Source: Rubrivirga sp. SAORIC476
Lineage (GTDB): Bacteria; Bacteroidota; Rhodothermia; Rhodothermales; Rubricoccaceae
Length of the DNA stretch: 64,000 bases
Assembly (NCBI RefSeq): GCF_002283555.1
Contig: NZ_MVOI01000002.1
Span: 337,501-401,500, forward strand
Reading direction: 5' to 3'
Shown: piece after piece, positions 18,151-26,524 of the stretch
How positions within the stretch are numbered: position 1 is the stretch's first letter
Layout of the letters: every line of letters begins with the position of its first letter
Program-made: the position numbers and the translations under genes
The notes under the pieces: model-generated
Databases searched by the model: none
What the model saw: the letters and a program-made list of their open reading frames with translations, nothing else
What the model was told of the DNA's origin: nothing

Positions 18151-19470
18151 TCAGACCAGCATGAGCGACGGGTTCTCCAGCATCGCCTGCACGTCGCCGA
18201 GGAAGGCGGCGCCGGTCGCGCCGTCCACGACCCGGTGGTCGCAGGTCAGCGTGAGCGCCATGCGCTTGCCCGGCACCACCGCGCCGTCCTTCACGACGGG
18301 CTCGTCGCGAATCCCGCCGATGGCGAGAATGCAGGCGTTCGGCGGGTTCAGGATGGCCGTGAACTCGGAGATCCCGAACATGCCCAGGTTGGACGTGGTG
18401 AACGTCGACCCCGCGTACTCGGACGGGTCCAGCTTGCCGTCGCGGGCGCGGCCCGCCAGTTCGCGCGTCTCGGCGGCGATGGCTGCGAGCCCCTTGCGGT
18501 CGGCGTCGCGAACGACCGGCGTGATGAGGCCCTCCGGCATGGCCACTGCGATGGCGACGTGGACGCCGGCGTGCTGCCGAATGACGCCCTCGTCCTCCAG
18601 GTAGCTCGCGTTGACGTAGGGATGCCGACCGAGCGCCGAGGCAGCGGCCTTCGTGACGAGGTCGTTGAAGCTGACCTTGGCGAGCCCCTGCTTCTCCGTC
18701 AGCGCGTTGATCTCGGCGCGGAATGCGATGGCCGCCGTCATGTCCACGTCCACCGTGAGGTAGAAGTGCGGCAGCAGGAAGGACTGGCCGAGGCGGCGCG
18801 TGATGGTCTTCCGCATCTGGGTGATGCGGAGGTCCTGACTGGCGTCCGTGGTCGCGGCGACCGGCGCCACCGCACTCGACGGTGCAGGCACGGGGGCGGG
18901 GGTCGGCGCCGCCGCGGGCACCTCGACGGGGGTGGGTGCCGAACTCGTGCCGCCCGCCTGGGCCGCCTCGATGTCGCGCTTGACGACGCGGCCGTCGGGG
19001 CCTGAGCCTGCGATGCTGGCGAGGTCGAGGCCCGCCTCCTCCGCCATCCGACGCGCCAGGGGCGACGCCTTGACGCGTCCGCCGTCAGTAGAGGGCGCCG
19101 CTGGCGGCACTTCCGTCGCCGCGCCATCGCCCGAGGCCTCGGGGGCGTCGACCGGCGCGACGTCGGTGGCCTCCGACGCGCTCGAGGCGCCGTCGCCGCC
19201 GTACTGGCCGAGGATGGCATCCGGGCTCTCGCCTTCCGACCCGAGGACGGCGATCAGGGCACCGATCGGCACCGAGTCGCCCTCGCCGACGACGCGCTTC
19301 AGCAGCACGCCGTCGTCGTAGACCTCGAGGTCCATGGTGGCCTTGTCGGTCTCGACCTGGGCGATCACGTCGCCCGCCGACACGCTGGCGCCCTCCTCGG
19401 CGAGCCACGCCACGAGGACGCCCTCCTCCATCGTGTCGCTCATCTTGGGCATTTCAACTGCAATCGCCAT
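18151..19470 (-). CDS. pdhC: Dihydrolipoamide acetyltransferase, pyruvate dehydrogenase E2
   Basis: The 439-residue product has one lipoyl domain (residues 1-80, lipoyl Lys43 in ETDKATMDLE) and an Ala/Pro linker. A peripheral-subunit-binding domain (SPLARRMAEEAGLDLASIAG) and a C-terminal acyltransferase domain with catalytic His412 in CDHRVVDG follow. It transfers the acetyl group from lipoate to CoA as the core of the pyruvate dehydrogenase complex. A single lipoyl domain is usual for this branch. It is the last of three genes pdhA-pdhB-pdhC on the same strand, each separated by 78 bp; no E3 gene is in the window. Confidence 0.95.
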   Translation of the reverse strand: MAIAVEMPKMSDTMEEGVLVAWLAEEGASVSAGDVIAQVETDKATMDLEVYDDGVLLKRVVGEGDSVPIGALIAVLGSEGESPDAILGQYGGDGASSASEATDVAPVDAPEASGDGAATEVPPAAPSTDGGRVKASPLARRMAEEAGLDLASIAGSGPDGRVVKRDIEAAQAGGTSSAPTPVEVPAAAPTPAPVPAPSSAVAPVAATTDASQDLRITQMRKTITRRLGQSFLLPHFYLTVDVDMTAAIAFRAEINALTEKQGLAKVSFNDLVTKAAASALGRHPYVNASYLEDEGVIRQHAGVHVAIAVAMPEGLITPVVRDADRKGLAAIAAETRELAGRARDGKLDPSEYAGSTFTTSNLGMFGISEFTAILNPPNACILAIGGIRDEPVVKDGAVVPGKRMALTLTCDHRVVDGATGAAFLGDVQAMLENPSLMLV

Positions 19471-19548
19471 CGGGGTAGGGCAAAGGGGGGAAGGGGCACG
19501 AGGCGAGGGGCGCAGACAGGGAGCCGGTCGGCTCCTGCCCCCCGCTCT

Positions 19549-20529
19549 CTACAGGTAGAGCGTCTTCTTGACGGCCTCGATCACGCCCTCGGTGGACGGC
19601 ATCCAGGCGGCGATGAGGTTCTTGGCGTACGGCGCTGGCACGTCCTTGGCGGTGACCCGCTCGACGGGCGCGTCGAGGTAGTGGAAGCAGTCGCGCTGGA
19701 TCTGGAAGCCGATCTCGGCCGCGATGCCCCCGAACGGCTGGCTCTCGTCCACGATCACGAGCCGGTTGGTCTTCTTGACGGAGTCGACGACGGCCTGGAC
19801 CGGGAACGGGCGGATCGTGCGCGGGTCGATGACCGTCGCCTCGATGCCCTGCTTGGCCAACTCCTCGGCCGCCTCCATCGCGAGCCAGTAGCTCTTCGAG
19901 TGAGCCACGATGGTCACGTCGTCGCCCTCGCGGGCGATGCGCGCCTCGCCGATCGGGATGATGTAGTCCTCGGCGTCCGACACCTCGCCACGCAGCCCGA
20001 ACATCAGCTCGGACTCCAGGAACAGCACCGGGTCGTCGTCGCGGATGGCGGCCTTGAGCAGGCCCTTCGCGTCGTCCGGGTTGGAGGGCGCGATGATCTT
20101 GAGGCCGGGGACATTCGAGTAGAGCGCCTCGACCGAGTTCGAGTGCGTCGCGCCGAGCTGGCCCGCCGCGCCGTTGCCGCCGCGGAACACGATCGGCACC
20201 TTGGACTGGCCGCCCGACATGTAGCGCACCTTGGCCGCGTTCGACACGATCTGGTCGAAGCAGACGAAGGTAAAGTTCCACGTCATGAACTCGACGATCG
20301 GCCGGAGCCCCATCAGCGCCGCGCCGATGCTGAGACCGGCGAAGCCCGCCTCCGAGATCGGCGTGTCGATGATCCGCTTGGGCCCGAACTGGTCGAGCAT
20401 GCCCTGGGACACCTTGTAGGCGCCGTCGTACTCGGCCACCTCCTCGCCGATCAGGTACACGCTCTCGTCGCGCACCATCTCCTCGGTCATCGCGTCGCGA
20501 AGGGCCTCGCGGAATTGCAGCTCTGCCAT
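19549..20529 (-). CDS. pdhB: Pyruvate dehydrogenase E1 beta subunit
   Basis: The 326-residue subunit begins MAELQFREALRDAMTEEM and contains GEEVAEYDGAYKVSQGM, DTPISEAGFAGLSIGAAL and the C-terminal transketolase domain with TVIDPRTIRPFPVQA. Together with E1 alpha it forms the thiamine-diphosphate-dependent heterotetramer that decarboxylates pyruvate and acetylates lipoate on E2. Length is typical. Context between pdhA and pdhC supports a pyruvate substrate, although branched-chain 2-oxoacid dehydrogenases have similar subunits. Confidence 0.94.
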   Translation of the reverse strand: MAELQFREALRDAMTEEMVRDESVYLIGEEVAEYDGAYKVSQGMLDQFGPKRIIDTPISEAGFAGLSIGAALMGLRPIVEFMTWNFTFVCFDQIVSNAAKVRYMSGGQSKVPIVFRGGNGAAGQLGATHSNSVEALYSNVPGLKIIAPSNPDDAKGLLKAAIRDDDPVLFLESELMFGLRGEVSDAEDYIIPIGEARIAREGDDVTIVAHSKSYWLAMEAAEELAKQGIEATVIDPRTIRPFPVQAVVDSVKKTNRLVIVDESQPFGGIAAEIGFQIQRDCFHYLDAPVERVTAKDVPAPYAKNLIAAWMPSTEGVIEAVKKTLYL

Positions 20530-20551
20530 GTGTCGGTCGGTGGGGTCGTCG

Positions 20552-20582
20552 GCCTCGGGCGTCTCGCGGACGCTGCCGAGGC
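20552..20582 (-). other. Intergenic hairpin between pdhA and pdhB
   Basis: GCCTCGG + GCGTC (20552-20563), loop tcgcg, then GACGC and CCGAGGC (20569-20582) with a 2-nt bulge form a long stem. It sits in the 78-bp spacer and could tune relative expression or mRNA stability; no T-run follows. Confidence 0.4.
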
Positions 20583-20607
20583 GAGGGAAGTCAGGGAATG
20601 GGACGGA

Positions 20608-21741
20608 CTAGACGGTCGGCGGGAAGTGCCCGGACGCGTAGACGTCCTCGTACATGGTCTCGACGGGCGGCACCGGCGATTGCTCGGCGAACTCGACCGA
20701 CGCCATGACCTCGGCCTTCACCTCCTCATCGATCGCCTCCAGCGCCTCGTCGGTCGCCAGGTCGTGGTTCAGGATGTAGAGGCGCGTGCGGACGATGGGG
20801 TCCTCGTTCTTCTTGGCCTCCATCTCCTCCTTCGTCCGGTACTTCTGGGGGTCGGACATCGAGTGGCCCCGATAGCGGTACGTCTGGACCTCGACGAAGT
20901 AAGGCTTCGTCTGGCCGTCGGTCTCGCCGCGCGCGTCGTCGCCGATCTGCTTGAAGGCGCCGTAGACCTCGAACAGGTCCATGCCGTCGATGACGGCCGT
21001 CTTCATGCCGTACGGGTAGCCCTGCTTGTAGAGCTGCGCGTCGCCGCGAGAGCGCTCCACGGAGGTGCCCATCGCGTACTCGTTGTTCTCGACGATGATG
21101 AGCGCCGGCACGTCGTAGAGCGCCGCGAGGTTGGCCGCCTCGTGGAACGCCCCCTGGTTGATGGCGCCGTCCCCGAAGAAGGTCATCGAGCAACCGCCGT
21201 CCTCCTTGTACTTGGACGCGAAGCCCATCCCGACGCCCACCGGGATCTGCCCGCCGACGATGCCGTGGCCGCCGTAGAAGTGGCGGCTGACGTCGAAGAA
21301 GTGCATCGAGCCACCCTTGCCGCGCGAGCAGCCGTCGATCTTGCCGAACAGCTCGGCCATGCCGGAGTCGGCGCTCATGCCACGCGCGAGCGCGAGCCCG
21401 TGGTCGCGGTAGGCCGTGATGATGGGGTCGGTGTCCCGCATCGCCCAGACGGCGCCGGTCGAAACGGCCTCCTGACCGATGTAGAGGTGCAGGAAGCCTG
21501 CGATCTTCTGGCGACCGTACATCTGGGCGGCCCGCTCCTCGAAGCGGCGCTGCAGCAGCATGTTGCGGTACATCGCCAGCACGTCGTCCGCGCTCAGGCC
21601 CAGCGACTCGTGCGTGTGGCCCGAGTTGCGGAAGATGGTGACGTCCGGGACGTCGGGCGTGAAGGTCGCAGCGCCGTTGGCGGACCCGTTGGAGGTCGCG
21701 TCGGCGTCGGGAGCCTGCTTCGTGGAGGTCGTACCGGCCAT
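20608..21741 (-). CDS. pdhA: Pyruvate dehydrogenase E1 alpha subunit
   Basis: The 377-residue subunit has the thiamine-diphosphate motif running from GDGAINQGAFHEAANL to VENNEYAMG. It also has RGKGGSMHFFDVSRHFYGG and the phosphorylation-loop-like RYRGHSMSDPQKYRTKEEM, all diagnostic of E1 alpha. About 40 N-terminal residues are Ala/Asn/Thr-rich and probably disordered. It is the first gene of the pdh cluster, and a TAGCTTTT promoter-like motif lies 65 nt upstream, divergent from the glycosyltransferase promoter. The product is cytosolic and part of the 2-oxoacid dehydrogenase complex feeding acetyl-CoA to the TCA cycle. Confidence 0.95.
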   Translation of the reverse strand: MAGTTSTKQAPDADATSNGSANGAATFTPDVPDVTIFRNSGHTHESLGLSADDVLAMYRNMLLQRRFEERAAQMYGRQKIAGFLHLYIGQEAVSTGAVWAMRDTDPIITAYRDHGLALARGMSADSGMAELFGKIDGCSRGKGGSMHFFDVSRHFYGGHGIVGGQIPVGVGMGFASKYKEDGGCSMTFFGDGAINQGAFHEAANLAALYDVPALIIVENNEYAMGTSVERSRGDAQLYKQGYPYGMKTAVIDGMDLFEVYGAFKQIGDDARGETDGQTKPYFVEVQTYRYRGHSMSDPQKYRTKEEMEAKKNEDPIVRTRLYILNHDLATDEALEAIDEEVKAEVMASVEFAEQSPVPPVETMYEDVYASGHFPPTV

Positions 21742-21806
21742 GAGGAAGGGGTGGTCGGGGAGGGCGGAGACGTACCGGCGACGGGGGTAGGGGATCCGCC
21801 GGGGCG

Positions 21807-21814
21807 AAAAGCTA
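21807..21814 (-). promoter_or_regulatory. -7-like promoter element for the pdh operon
   Basis: TAGCTTTT on the minus strand, 65 nt before the pdhA ATG; fits TAnnTTTg. Confidence 0.4.
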
Positions 21815-21912
21815 CCGCCGCCCCGTCCCTCGGCGCACGGCCGAGTGCACCCCGCCGCCGTCTCAGCCGTCTCTCAACGGAACGCAGGCATCGCCCCGCC
21901 GCATTCCCCCTG

Positions 21913-21920
21913 TAGTTTCC
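21913..21920 (+). promoter_or_regulatory. -7-like promoter element for the polyprenol glycosyltransferase
   Basis: TAGTTTCC ends only 4 nt before the GTG start codon, so transcription would begin at or next to the start codon (leaderless mRNA). Confidence 0.4.
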
Positions 21921-21924
21921 CGCC

Positions 21925-22695
21925 GTGGCCGACATCTTCCTCTCCCCCCCTGCTCCCGGCGGCGCCGTCGTCGTCGTCCCGACGTACAACGAGACGGCGA
22001 ACATCGAGGCGATCGTGCGCCAGGTCCTCGGCCTGCCCGGCGACCTCGCCGTCCTCGTCGTCGACGACGGCTCGCCCGATGGCACCGGCGACCTCGTGGA
22101 CGCGCTCCGCCAGCAGCACCCGGACCGCGTCGGGCTGCTCCGGCGTGCGGGCAAGCTGGGCCTCGGCACGGCCTACCTCGATGGCTTCCGGGTCGCCCTG
22201 GACCTCGGCTTCTCGCGCCTCTGCGAGATGGACGCCGACTTCTCGCACAACCCGAACGACCTGCCGCGTCTCATCGCTGCCTGCGCGCCCGAGGCAGAGG
22301 GGGGCCGGGGGGCCGACGTGGCCATCGGCAGCCGCTACGTGGACGGGCTCCGGGTGCTCAACTGGCCGCTGGGGCGCCTCGTGCTGAGCTACGGGGCGGG
22401 CGTCTACACGCGCCTTATCACGCGGCTCCCCATCCGCGACGTGACGGCGGGCTTCAAGTGCTTCCGCCGCGAGGTGCTGGAGGCCATCCCGTTCGACCGC
22501 GTCAAGTCGAACGGCTACTCGTTCCAGATCGAGATGAACTACCGCGCGTGGCGGCGCGGCTTCACCCTCGTCGAGGTGCCGATCATCTTCACCGAGCGCA
22601 GCGAGGGCGAGAGCAAGATGAGCAGCGGCATCGTGCGCGAGGCGATGGGCAAGGTCTGGGAGCTTCGCGCGCGGGCGCTGGTCGGGCGGCTGTAG
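21925..22695 (+). CDS. Polyprenol monophosphomannose synthase-like GT2 glycosyltransferase
   Basis: The 256-residue GT2 enzyme has VVVPTYNETANIEAIVRQVL, the DDGSPDGTGD nucleotide-binding motif and MDADFSHNPNDLP with the D-x-D metal site. The downstream block TAGFKCFRREVLEAI is diagnostic of dolichol/polyprenol-phosphate mannose synthases (DPM1/Ppm1-like). It would load mannose or a related sugar onto a polyprenyl phosphate at the cytosolic face of the membrane for glycan or protein glycosylation. There is no C-terminal membrane segment. The GTG start is the only one upstream of the conserved strand, and the promoter-like motif directly precedes it. Confidence 0.9.
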   Translation: MADIFLSPPAPGGAVVVVPTYNETANIEAIVRQVLGLPGDLAVLVVDDGSPDGTGDLVDALRQQHPDRVGLLRRAGKLGLGTAYLDGFRVALDLGFSRLCEMDADFSHNPNDLPRLIAACAPEAEGGRGADVAIGSRYVDGLRVLNWPLGRLVLSYGAGVYTRLITRLPIRDVTAGFKCFRREVLEAIPFDRVKSNGYSFQIEMNYRAWRRGFTLVEVPIIFTERSEGESKMSSGIVREAMGKVWELRARALVGRL

Positions 22696-22722
22696 CTGGG
22701 CGCAGGTGCCTTCGCGCTCCGG

Positions 22723-24018
22723 CTATGGAATCGCCTTCCACTGGGGCGACTGGCGCGGGAGTTCGGCGGCCGGGTCGAGGTCAGGGTGAAGCACCCCCTC
22801 CGACACGCGCTCCATCCGCGCGCCCTGGCTGCCCTTGACGAGCACCACGTCGTCCGGCCCGAGGCCGAGGTCGCCAGCCCGGACCGCCTCGGCGGCGTCG
22901 CGGGAGGTGGCGAAGAGGCGGAGTCGTGTCGCGTCGGACACCCGCATGGCCGCGTCGTGCATGATCGACCCGACGGCCCAGACGCGGTCGGCGACCTGGA
23001 GCGCCTCAGCGAGGACGCGGTGGTGCTGGTCCACCTCCGACGGCCCGAGCTCCAGCATGTCACCCAGGATGGCCGTCCGCCGCGCGCCGGGCAGCGACGC
23101 GAGCACGCCCAGCGCCGAGAGCGCCGCGTCCGGGGAGGCGTTGTAGGTGTCGTCGATGAGCGTGCTCCCGCCGACGCCCGCGAGCCGCCGGAGGCGCCCG
23201 GCCTCGGTGCGGATCGCCTCCAGCCCACGTGTGATCGCAGCGTCGTCCATGTCGAACGCACGGCCGACGGCGGTCGCCAGCAGCGCGGTGGACATCGCGT
23301 GGTCGCCGAGCATGGGGAGGATCGCCGTGATGTGGTCCGGGCGCACGTCGCAGTCGGGCGTGGTGCCGTAGAGAAGCACGCGGGCGTCGGTGACCTCGGC
23401 CATGCGGCGCACGCGCGGGTCGTCGCCGTTGAGCACCGCCGTGCCCGCCTCAGGAAGCGCGCGGACGATCTCGGACTTCTCGCGCTCGACGCCGTCGATG
23501 CTGCCCAGCGTCTCGACGTGCACCGGCCGCACAGTCGTGACCACGCCGACGGTCGGCGGGAAGGCGTCGCACAGTTCCTCGATGTCGCCGGGGAGGCGGG
23601 CGCCCATTTCGAGCACGAGGACCGTCTCGGGCGTCAGGTCGGCGTTGAGGAGCGTCAGCGAGAGGCCGAGTGGCGTGTTCTTGTTGCCCTCCGACCCCTT
23701 CACCGTCCGCGCCTGCTGGAGCACCGACACGACGGCGGCCCGCGCGGTCGTCTTGCCGACCGAGCCGGTGATGGCCACGACCGGACAGCCGACCTCGCGC
23801 ACCCGCGCCGACGCCCGCTCGACGAGCGCCTGGATGCTGCTCTCGACCACCTCGACCTGGACCGTCTCCGGCACATCGACGGCCTCCTCGACGATCAGCG
23901 CTGTCGCGCCCTTCGCGACGGCGTCGGCGACGAAGGCGTGGCCGTCGTGGGTCTCGCCGCGGATGGCGACGTAGGTGTCGCCGGGCTGGAGGGTGCGGGT
24001 GTCAGTCGAGTAGGGCAT
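22723..24018 (-). CDS. murF: UDP-N-acetylmuramoyl-tripeptide--D-alanyl-D-alanine ligase-like Mur ligase
   Basis: The 431-residue protein follows the MurF layout. An N-terminal UDP-MurNAc-binding domain (MPYSTDTRTLQPGDTYVAI) precedes the ATPase domain with P-loop ITGSVGKTTARAAV and the NKNTPLGLSLTLLN segment. The C-terminal domain has DDTYNASPDAALSALGVL, a MurF hallmark. MurF adds D-Ala-D-Ala to the peptidoglycan precursor in the cytosol. It is not within a division-cell-wall cluster here, so it could be either the only murF or a paralogue; slightly short compared with about 450 residues. It is convergent with the glycosyltransferase and divergent from the M28 peptidase. Confidence 0.88.
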   Translation of the reverse strand: MPYSTDTRTLQPGDTYVAIRGETHDGHAFVADAVAKGATALIVEEAVDVPETVQVEVVESSIQALVERASARVREVGCPVVAITGSVGKTTARAAVVSVLQQARTVKGSEGNKNTPLGLSLTLLNADLTPETVLVLEMGARLPGDIEELCDAFPPTVGVVTTVRPVHVETLGSIDGVEREKSEIVRALPEAGTAVLNGDDPRVRRMAEVTDARVLLYGTTPDCDVRPDHITAILPMLGDHAMSTALLATAVGRAFDMDDAAITRGLEAIRTEAGRLRRLAGVGGSTLIDDTYNASPDAALSALGVLASLPGARRTAILGDMLELGPSEVDQHHRVLAEALQVADRVWAVGSIMHDAAMRVSDATRLRLFATSRDAAEAVRAGDLGLGPDDVVLVKGSQGARMERVSEGVLHPDLDPAAELPRQSPQWKAIP

Positions 24019-24078
24019 GGGCAGGGAGAGGCGGGCCGGACGTACTCGCATCCCACGCGATGGTGCCGGGCCGAGCCG

Positions 24079-24086
24079 TAGACTTG
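24079..24086 (+). promoter_or_regulatory. -7-like promoter element for the M28 peptidase
   Basis: TAGACTTG, 23 nt before the ATG at 24110. Confidence 0.3.
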
Positions 24087-24109
24087 AGGTCCGCCTCTCC
24101 CCCGCCCCG

Positions 24110-25804
24110 ATGCGCCGACTTCTCCTGGTCCTCCCTCTCCTCGCCCTGGTCGCCTGCGGCGACGCCGACGCTCCGGCCGACGCGCCCGCAGCGCCGTTCG
24201 ACGCCAGCACCGCTCCGGCGCCGCCCGAGGCGGCCCTGGCGGCCATCGACACGGTCGCTCTCCGCGCCCACATCGCCGCCCTCGCCGACGACGCGATGGG
24301 CGGGCGCGGCACGGGCACGCCGGGCGAGCAGCTCGCGGTCGACTACATCATCGAGCAGTTCCGCGCCGCCGGGCTGGAGGGCGGCATGCCCGACGGGTCG
24401 TTCACGCAGGACGTGCCGCTACGGAGCATCCGCGTCACCGAGGCCTCGCCGCTGACCTTCCGCCCCGATGTCGGCGAGCCCGCGTCGTTCGACTTCGTCG
24501 AGGACGCCGCGCTCGGCACCGACACCGACGCGGCCTCCGTCGCGCTCGACGGCGCCGACCTCGTCTTCGTCGGCTACGGCATCACCGCGCCCGGCTACGA
24601 CTGGGACGACTTCGGCGACACCGACGTGTCGGGCAAGGTGCTGGTCGCCTTCGTCAACGACCCGCCTGCGACGGCCGAGGAGCCCGCCCTCTTCCAGGCC
24701 GACACGCTGACCTACAACGGCCGATGGACGTACAAGTACGAGGAGGCCCGGCGCCGCGGCGCGAAGGGCATTCTGCTGGTCCACACCGAGGAGATGGCCG
24801 GCTACCCGTTCGGCGTCGTCGCCGACGACGCGTTCGGCGCGCACCCCGCGGGCGCCGACGTGCCGGAGGGCGCCCTGGAGGTCCGCGGCTGGATCTCGCG
24901 GCGCGCGGGCGAGGCGCTGGCCGAGATGTCGGGCTCGTCGCTCGACGCCTGGATGGAGATGGCCGCACAGCGCGACTTCGCGCCGGTCGAACTGCCCGTC
25001 GTCGCCGACCTGACGATGGAGGTCGAGCAGACGGCCGACCTCGTCGGCCAGAACGTGGTCGCCAAGCTGCCCGGCCGCTCGGCGGAGGGGGTCGTGTTCG
25101 GCGCCCACCACGACCACCTCGGCACCAACGACGAGCTGGTGGCCGCGGGCCAGGACGGCATCTACAACGGCGCCGTCGACAACGCCTCCGGCGTGGCGAT
25201 GATGATCGAGATCGCGAAGGCGTTCGCGGCAGCGGGCCAGATGGAGCGGACCATCTACTTCGTCACGTTCACGGCCGAGGAGGCCGGGCTGCTCGGCTCG
25301 GCGTACTTCGCCCAGAACCCGCCCATCCCGCTGTCCCAGATGGTCGCCAACGTCAACGTCGACAGCGGCAACCTCTACGGGCCCACCGAGGACATCGTGG
25401 GCATCGGCTCGGAGCGGAGCGACCTCCGCGGCCTCCTCGCCACGACGGCCGAGGCGGAGGGGCTGACCGTCTCGCCGGACGCCGCGCCCAACCAGGGGCT
25501 GTTCTTCCGGTCCGACCAGCTCGCCTTCGCGCGCGGCGGCGTCCCGGCCGTATTCATCAACACCGGCGACCGGTTCGTCGGCCAGGACGCGGACTACGGC
25601 CAGCGGATGCGCGACGCCTACCGCGCCGACCGCTACCACCAGCCGTCCGACGAGCTGACCGACGACCTCTCTTTCGGCGGCATCCTCCAGCAGACGCGTG
25701 TGGCCTTCCGTCTTGGCTACGCGCTCGCAGCGAGCGACCTCGCCCCCCAATGGCGTCCCTCGGAGGCCTTCGCGGAGACCCGCCGCCAGTCGATGGCGGA
25801 CTGA
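24110..25804 (+). CDS. M28 family zinc aminopeptidase, lipoprotein
   Basis: The 564-residue product starts with MRRLLLVLPLLALVACG, a lipoprotein signal with lipobox LVAC, so it is anchored outside the inner membrane. A PA-domain insert (VFVGYGITAPGYDWDDF, then GAKGILLVHTEEM) precedes the M28 core. Visible zinc ligands are GAHHDHLG, NGAVDNASG, the Glu-Glu of TAEEAGLLGS, the Asp of NVNVDSGN and the His of YHQPSDEL. It should be an active di-zinc exopeptidase. An ATG far upstream in frame is rejected because it lacks the signal peptide. Confidence 0.93.
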   Translation: MRRLLLVLPLLALVACGDADAPADAPAAPFDASTAPAPPEAALAAIDTVALRAHIAALADDAMGGRGTGTPGEQLAVDYIIEQFRAAGLEGGMPDGSFTQDVPLRSIRVTEASPLTFRPDVGEPASFDFVEDAALGTDTDAASVALDGADLVFVGYGITAPGYDWDDFGDTDVSGKVLVAFVNDPPATAEEPALFQADTLTYNGRWTYKYEEARRRGAKGILLVHTEEMAGYPFGVVADDAFGAHPAGADVPEGALEVRGWISRRAGEALAEMSGSSLDAWMEMAAQRDFAPVELPVVADLTMEVEQTADLVGQNVVAKLPGRSAEGVVFGAHHDHLGTNDELVAAGQDGIYNGAVDNASGVAMMIEIAKAFAAAGQMERTIYFVTFTAEEAGLLGSAYFAQNPPIPLSQMVANVNVDSGNLYGPTEDIVGIGSERSDLRGLLATTAEAEGLTVSPDAAPNQGLFFRSDQLAFARGGVPAVFINTGDRFVGQDADYGQRMRDAYRADRYHQPSDELTDDLSFGGILQQTRVAFRLGYALAASDLAPQWRPSEAFAETRRQSMAD

Positions 25805-25888
25805 CGCGGCCTGCGCCCCCTGCAACCGGCGCCGCGCCATCCGTATGCCCCACCTCGGCATCCCGCTGGACGACCCCCTCCCCTGCCC

Positions 25889-26458
25889 ATGACCCGCGCC
25901 CTGCTCCTCGCCCCCGCCCTGCTCCTCGCCGCCTGCGGCTCCCCGGACGCTCCCGACGAGCCCTCCCCCGACGACGAGACGATCCAGTCCGCCCCCGAGG
26001 CGGATAGTCCGACCGGCGACATCGACCTCGACCTCGGCGACCTCGCAGTCACCTCCGAGCTGCCCGGCTCCCTCGTCGACGTCGTCACCACCGACGACGG
26101 ACACATCGAACTCGGCGTGACCGACGAGGTGCTGTTCTCGCGCCTCTCGGAGTCGCTCCGCGACGAGATCCAGTCCGAGATGGACGACGAGACGGCCGAC
26201 GAGACCGGGCTCGGCGGCACCATCGCGAGGGCCGTCACCGGCGCCGTCGCCGAGGGGCTGGCGGCCAGCGTCAGCGTACCGCTGGACGAGGTCCGCGACC
26301 TCCGCTACGAGAACGGCCGCATCGAGATCGACATGGTGGACGGCCAGCCGTCGCCGTTCGAGAGCGCGACGTCCGACGACGAGCCGATGCTGTCCCAGTT
26401 CTCCGCGGACGCCGGGCGCCGCCTCGCGGACGCCTTCGACAAGGCGACGGGCCGGTAG
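25889..26458 (+). CDS. Acidic lipoprotein of unknown function
   Basis: The 189-residue protein begins MTRALLLAPALLLAACGSPD, a clear lipobox (LAAC). It continues with a very acidic, Asp/Glu/Pro-rich linker to about residue 45. The remaining part is predicted to be compact, with GIARAVTGAV-like helices (TIARAVTGAVAEGLAASV) and a strand DLRYENGRIEIDMVDG. I do not recognise a family. It lies 84 bp after the M28 lipoprotein gene on the same strand, so the two may be co-transcribed, and a hairpin follows its stop. Confidence 0.75.
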   Translation: MTRALLLAPALLLAACGSPDAPDEPSPDDETIQSAPEADSPTGDIDLDLGDLAVTSELPGSLVDVVTTDDGHIELGVTDEVLFSRLSESLRDEIQSEMDDETADETGLGGTIARAVTGAVAEGLAASVSVPLDEVRDLRYENGRIEIDMVDGQPSPFESATSDDEPMLSQFSADAGRRLADAFDKATGR

Positions 26459-26470
26459 ACCTGAACGCAG

Positions 26471-26502
26471 CGCGGGGCGCCTCCCGAAAGAGACGCCCCG
26501 CG
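26471..26502. terminator. Hairpin between convergent lipoprotein and subtilase genes
   Basis: CGCGGGGCG (26471-26479) pairs with CGCCCCGCG (26494-26502), a 9-bp stem with a 14-nt loop. It sits in the 66-bp convergent spacer and probably serves both strands; no T-run. Confidence 0.55.
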
Positions 26503-26524
26503 TCGGTGTCCTTCCCCAGACACG

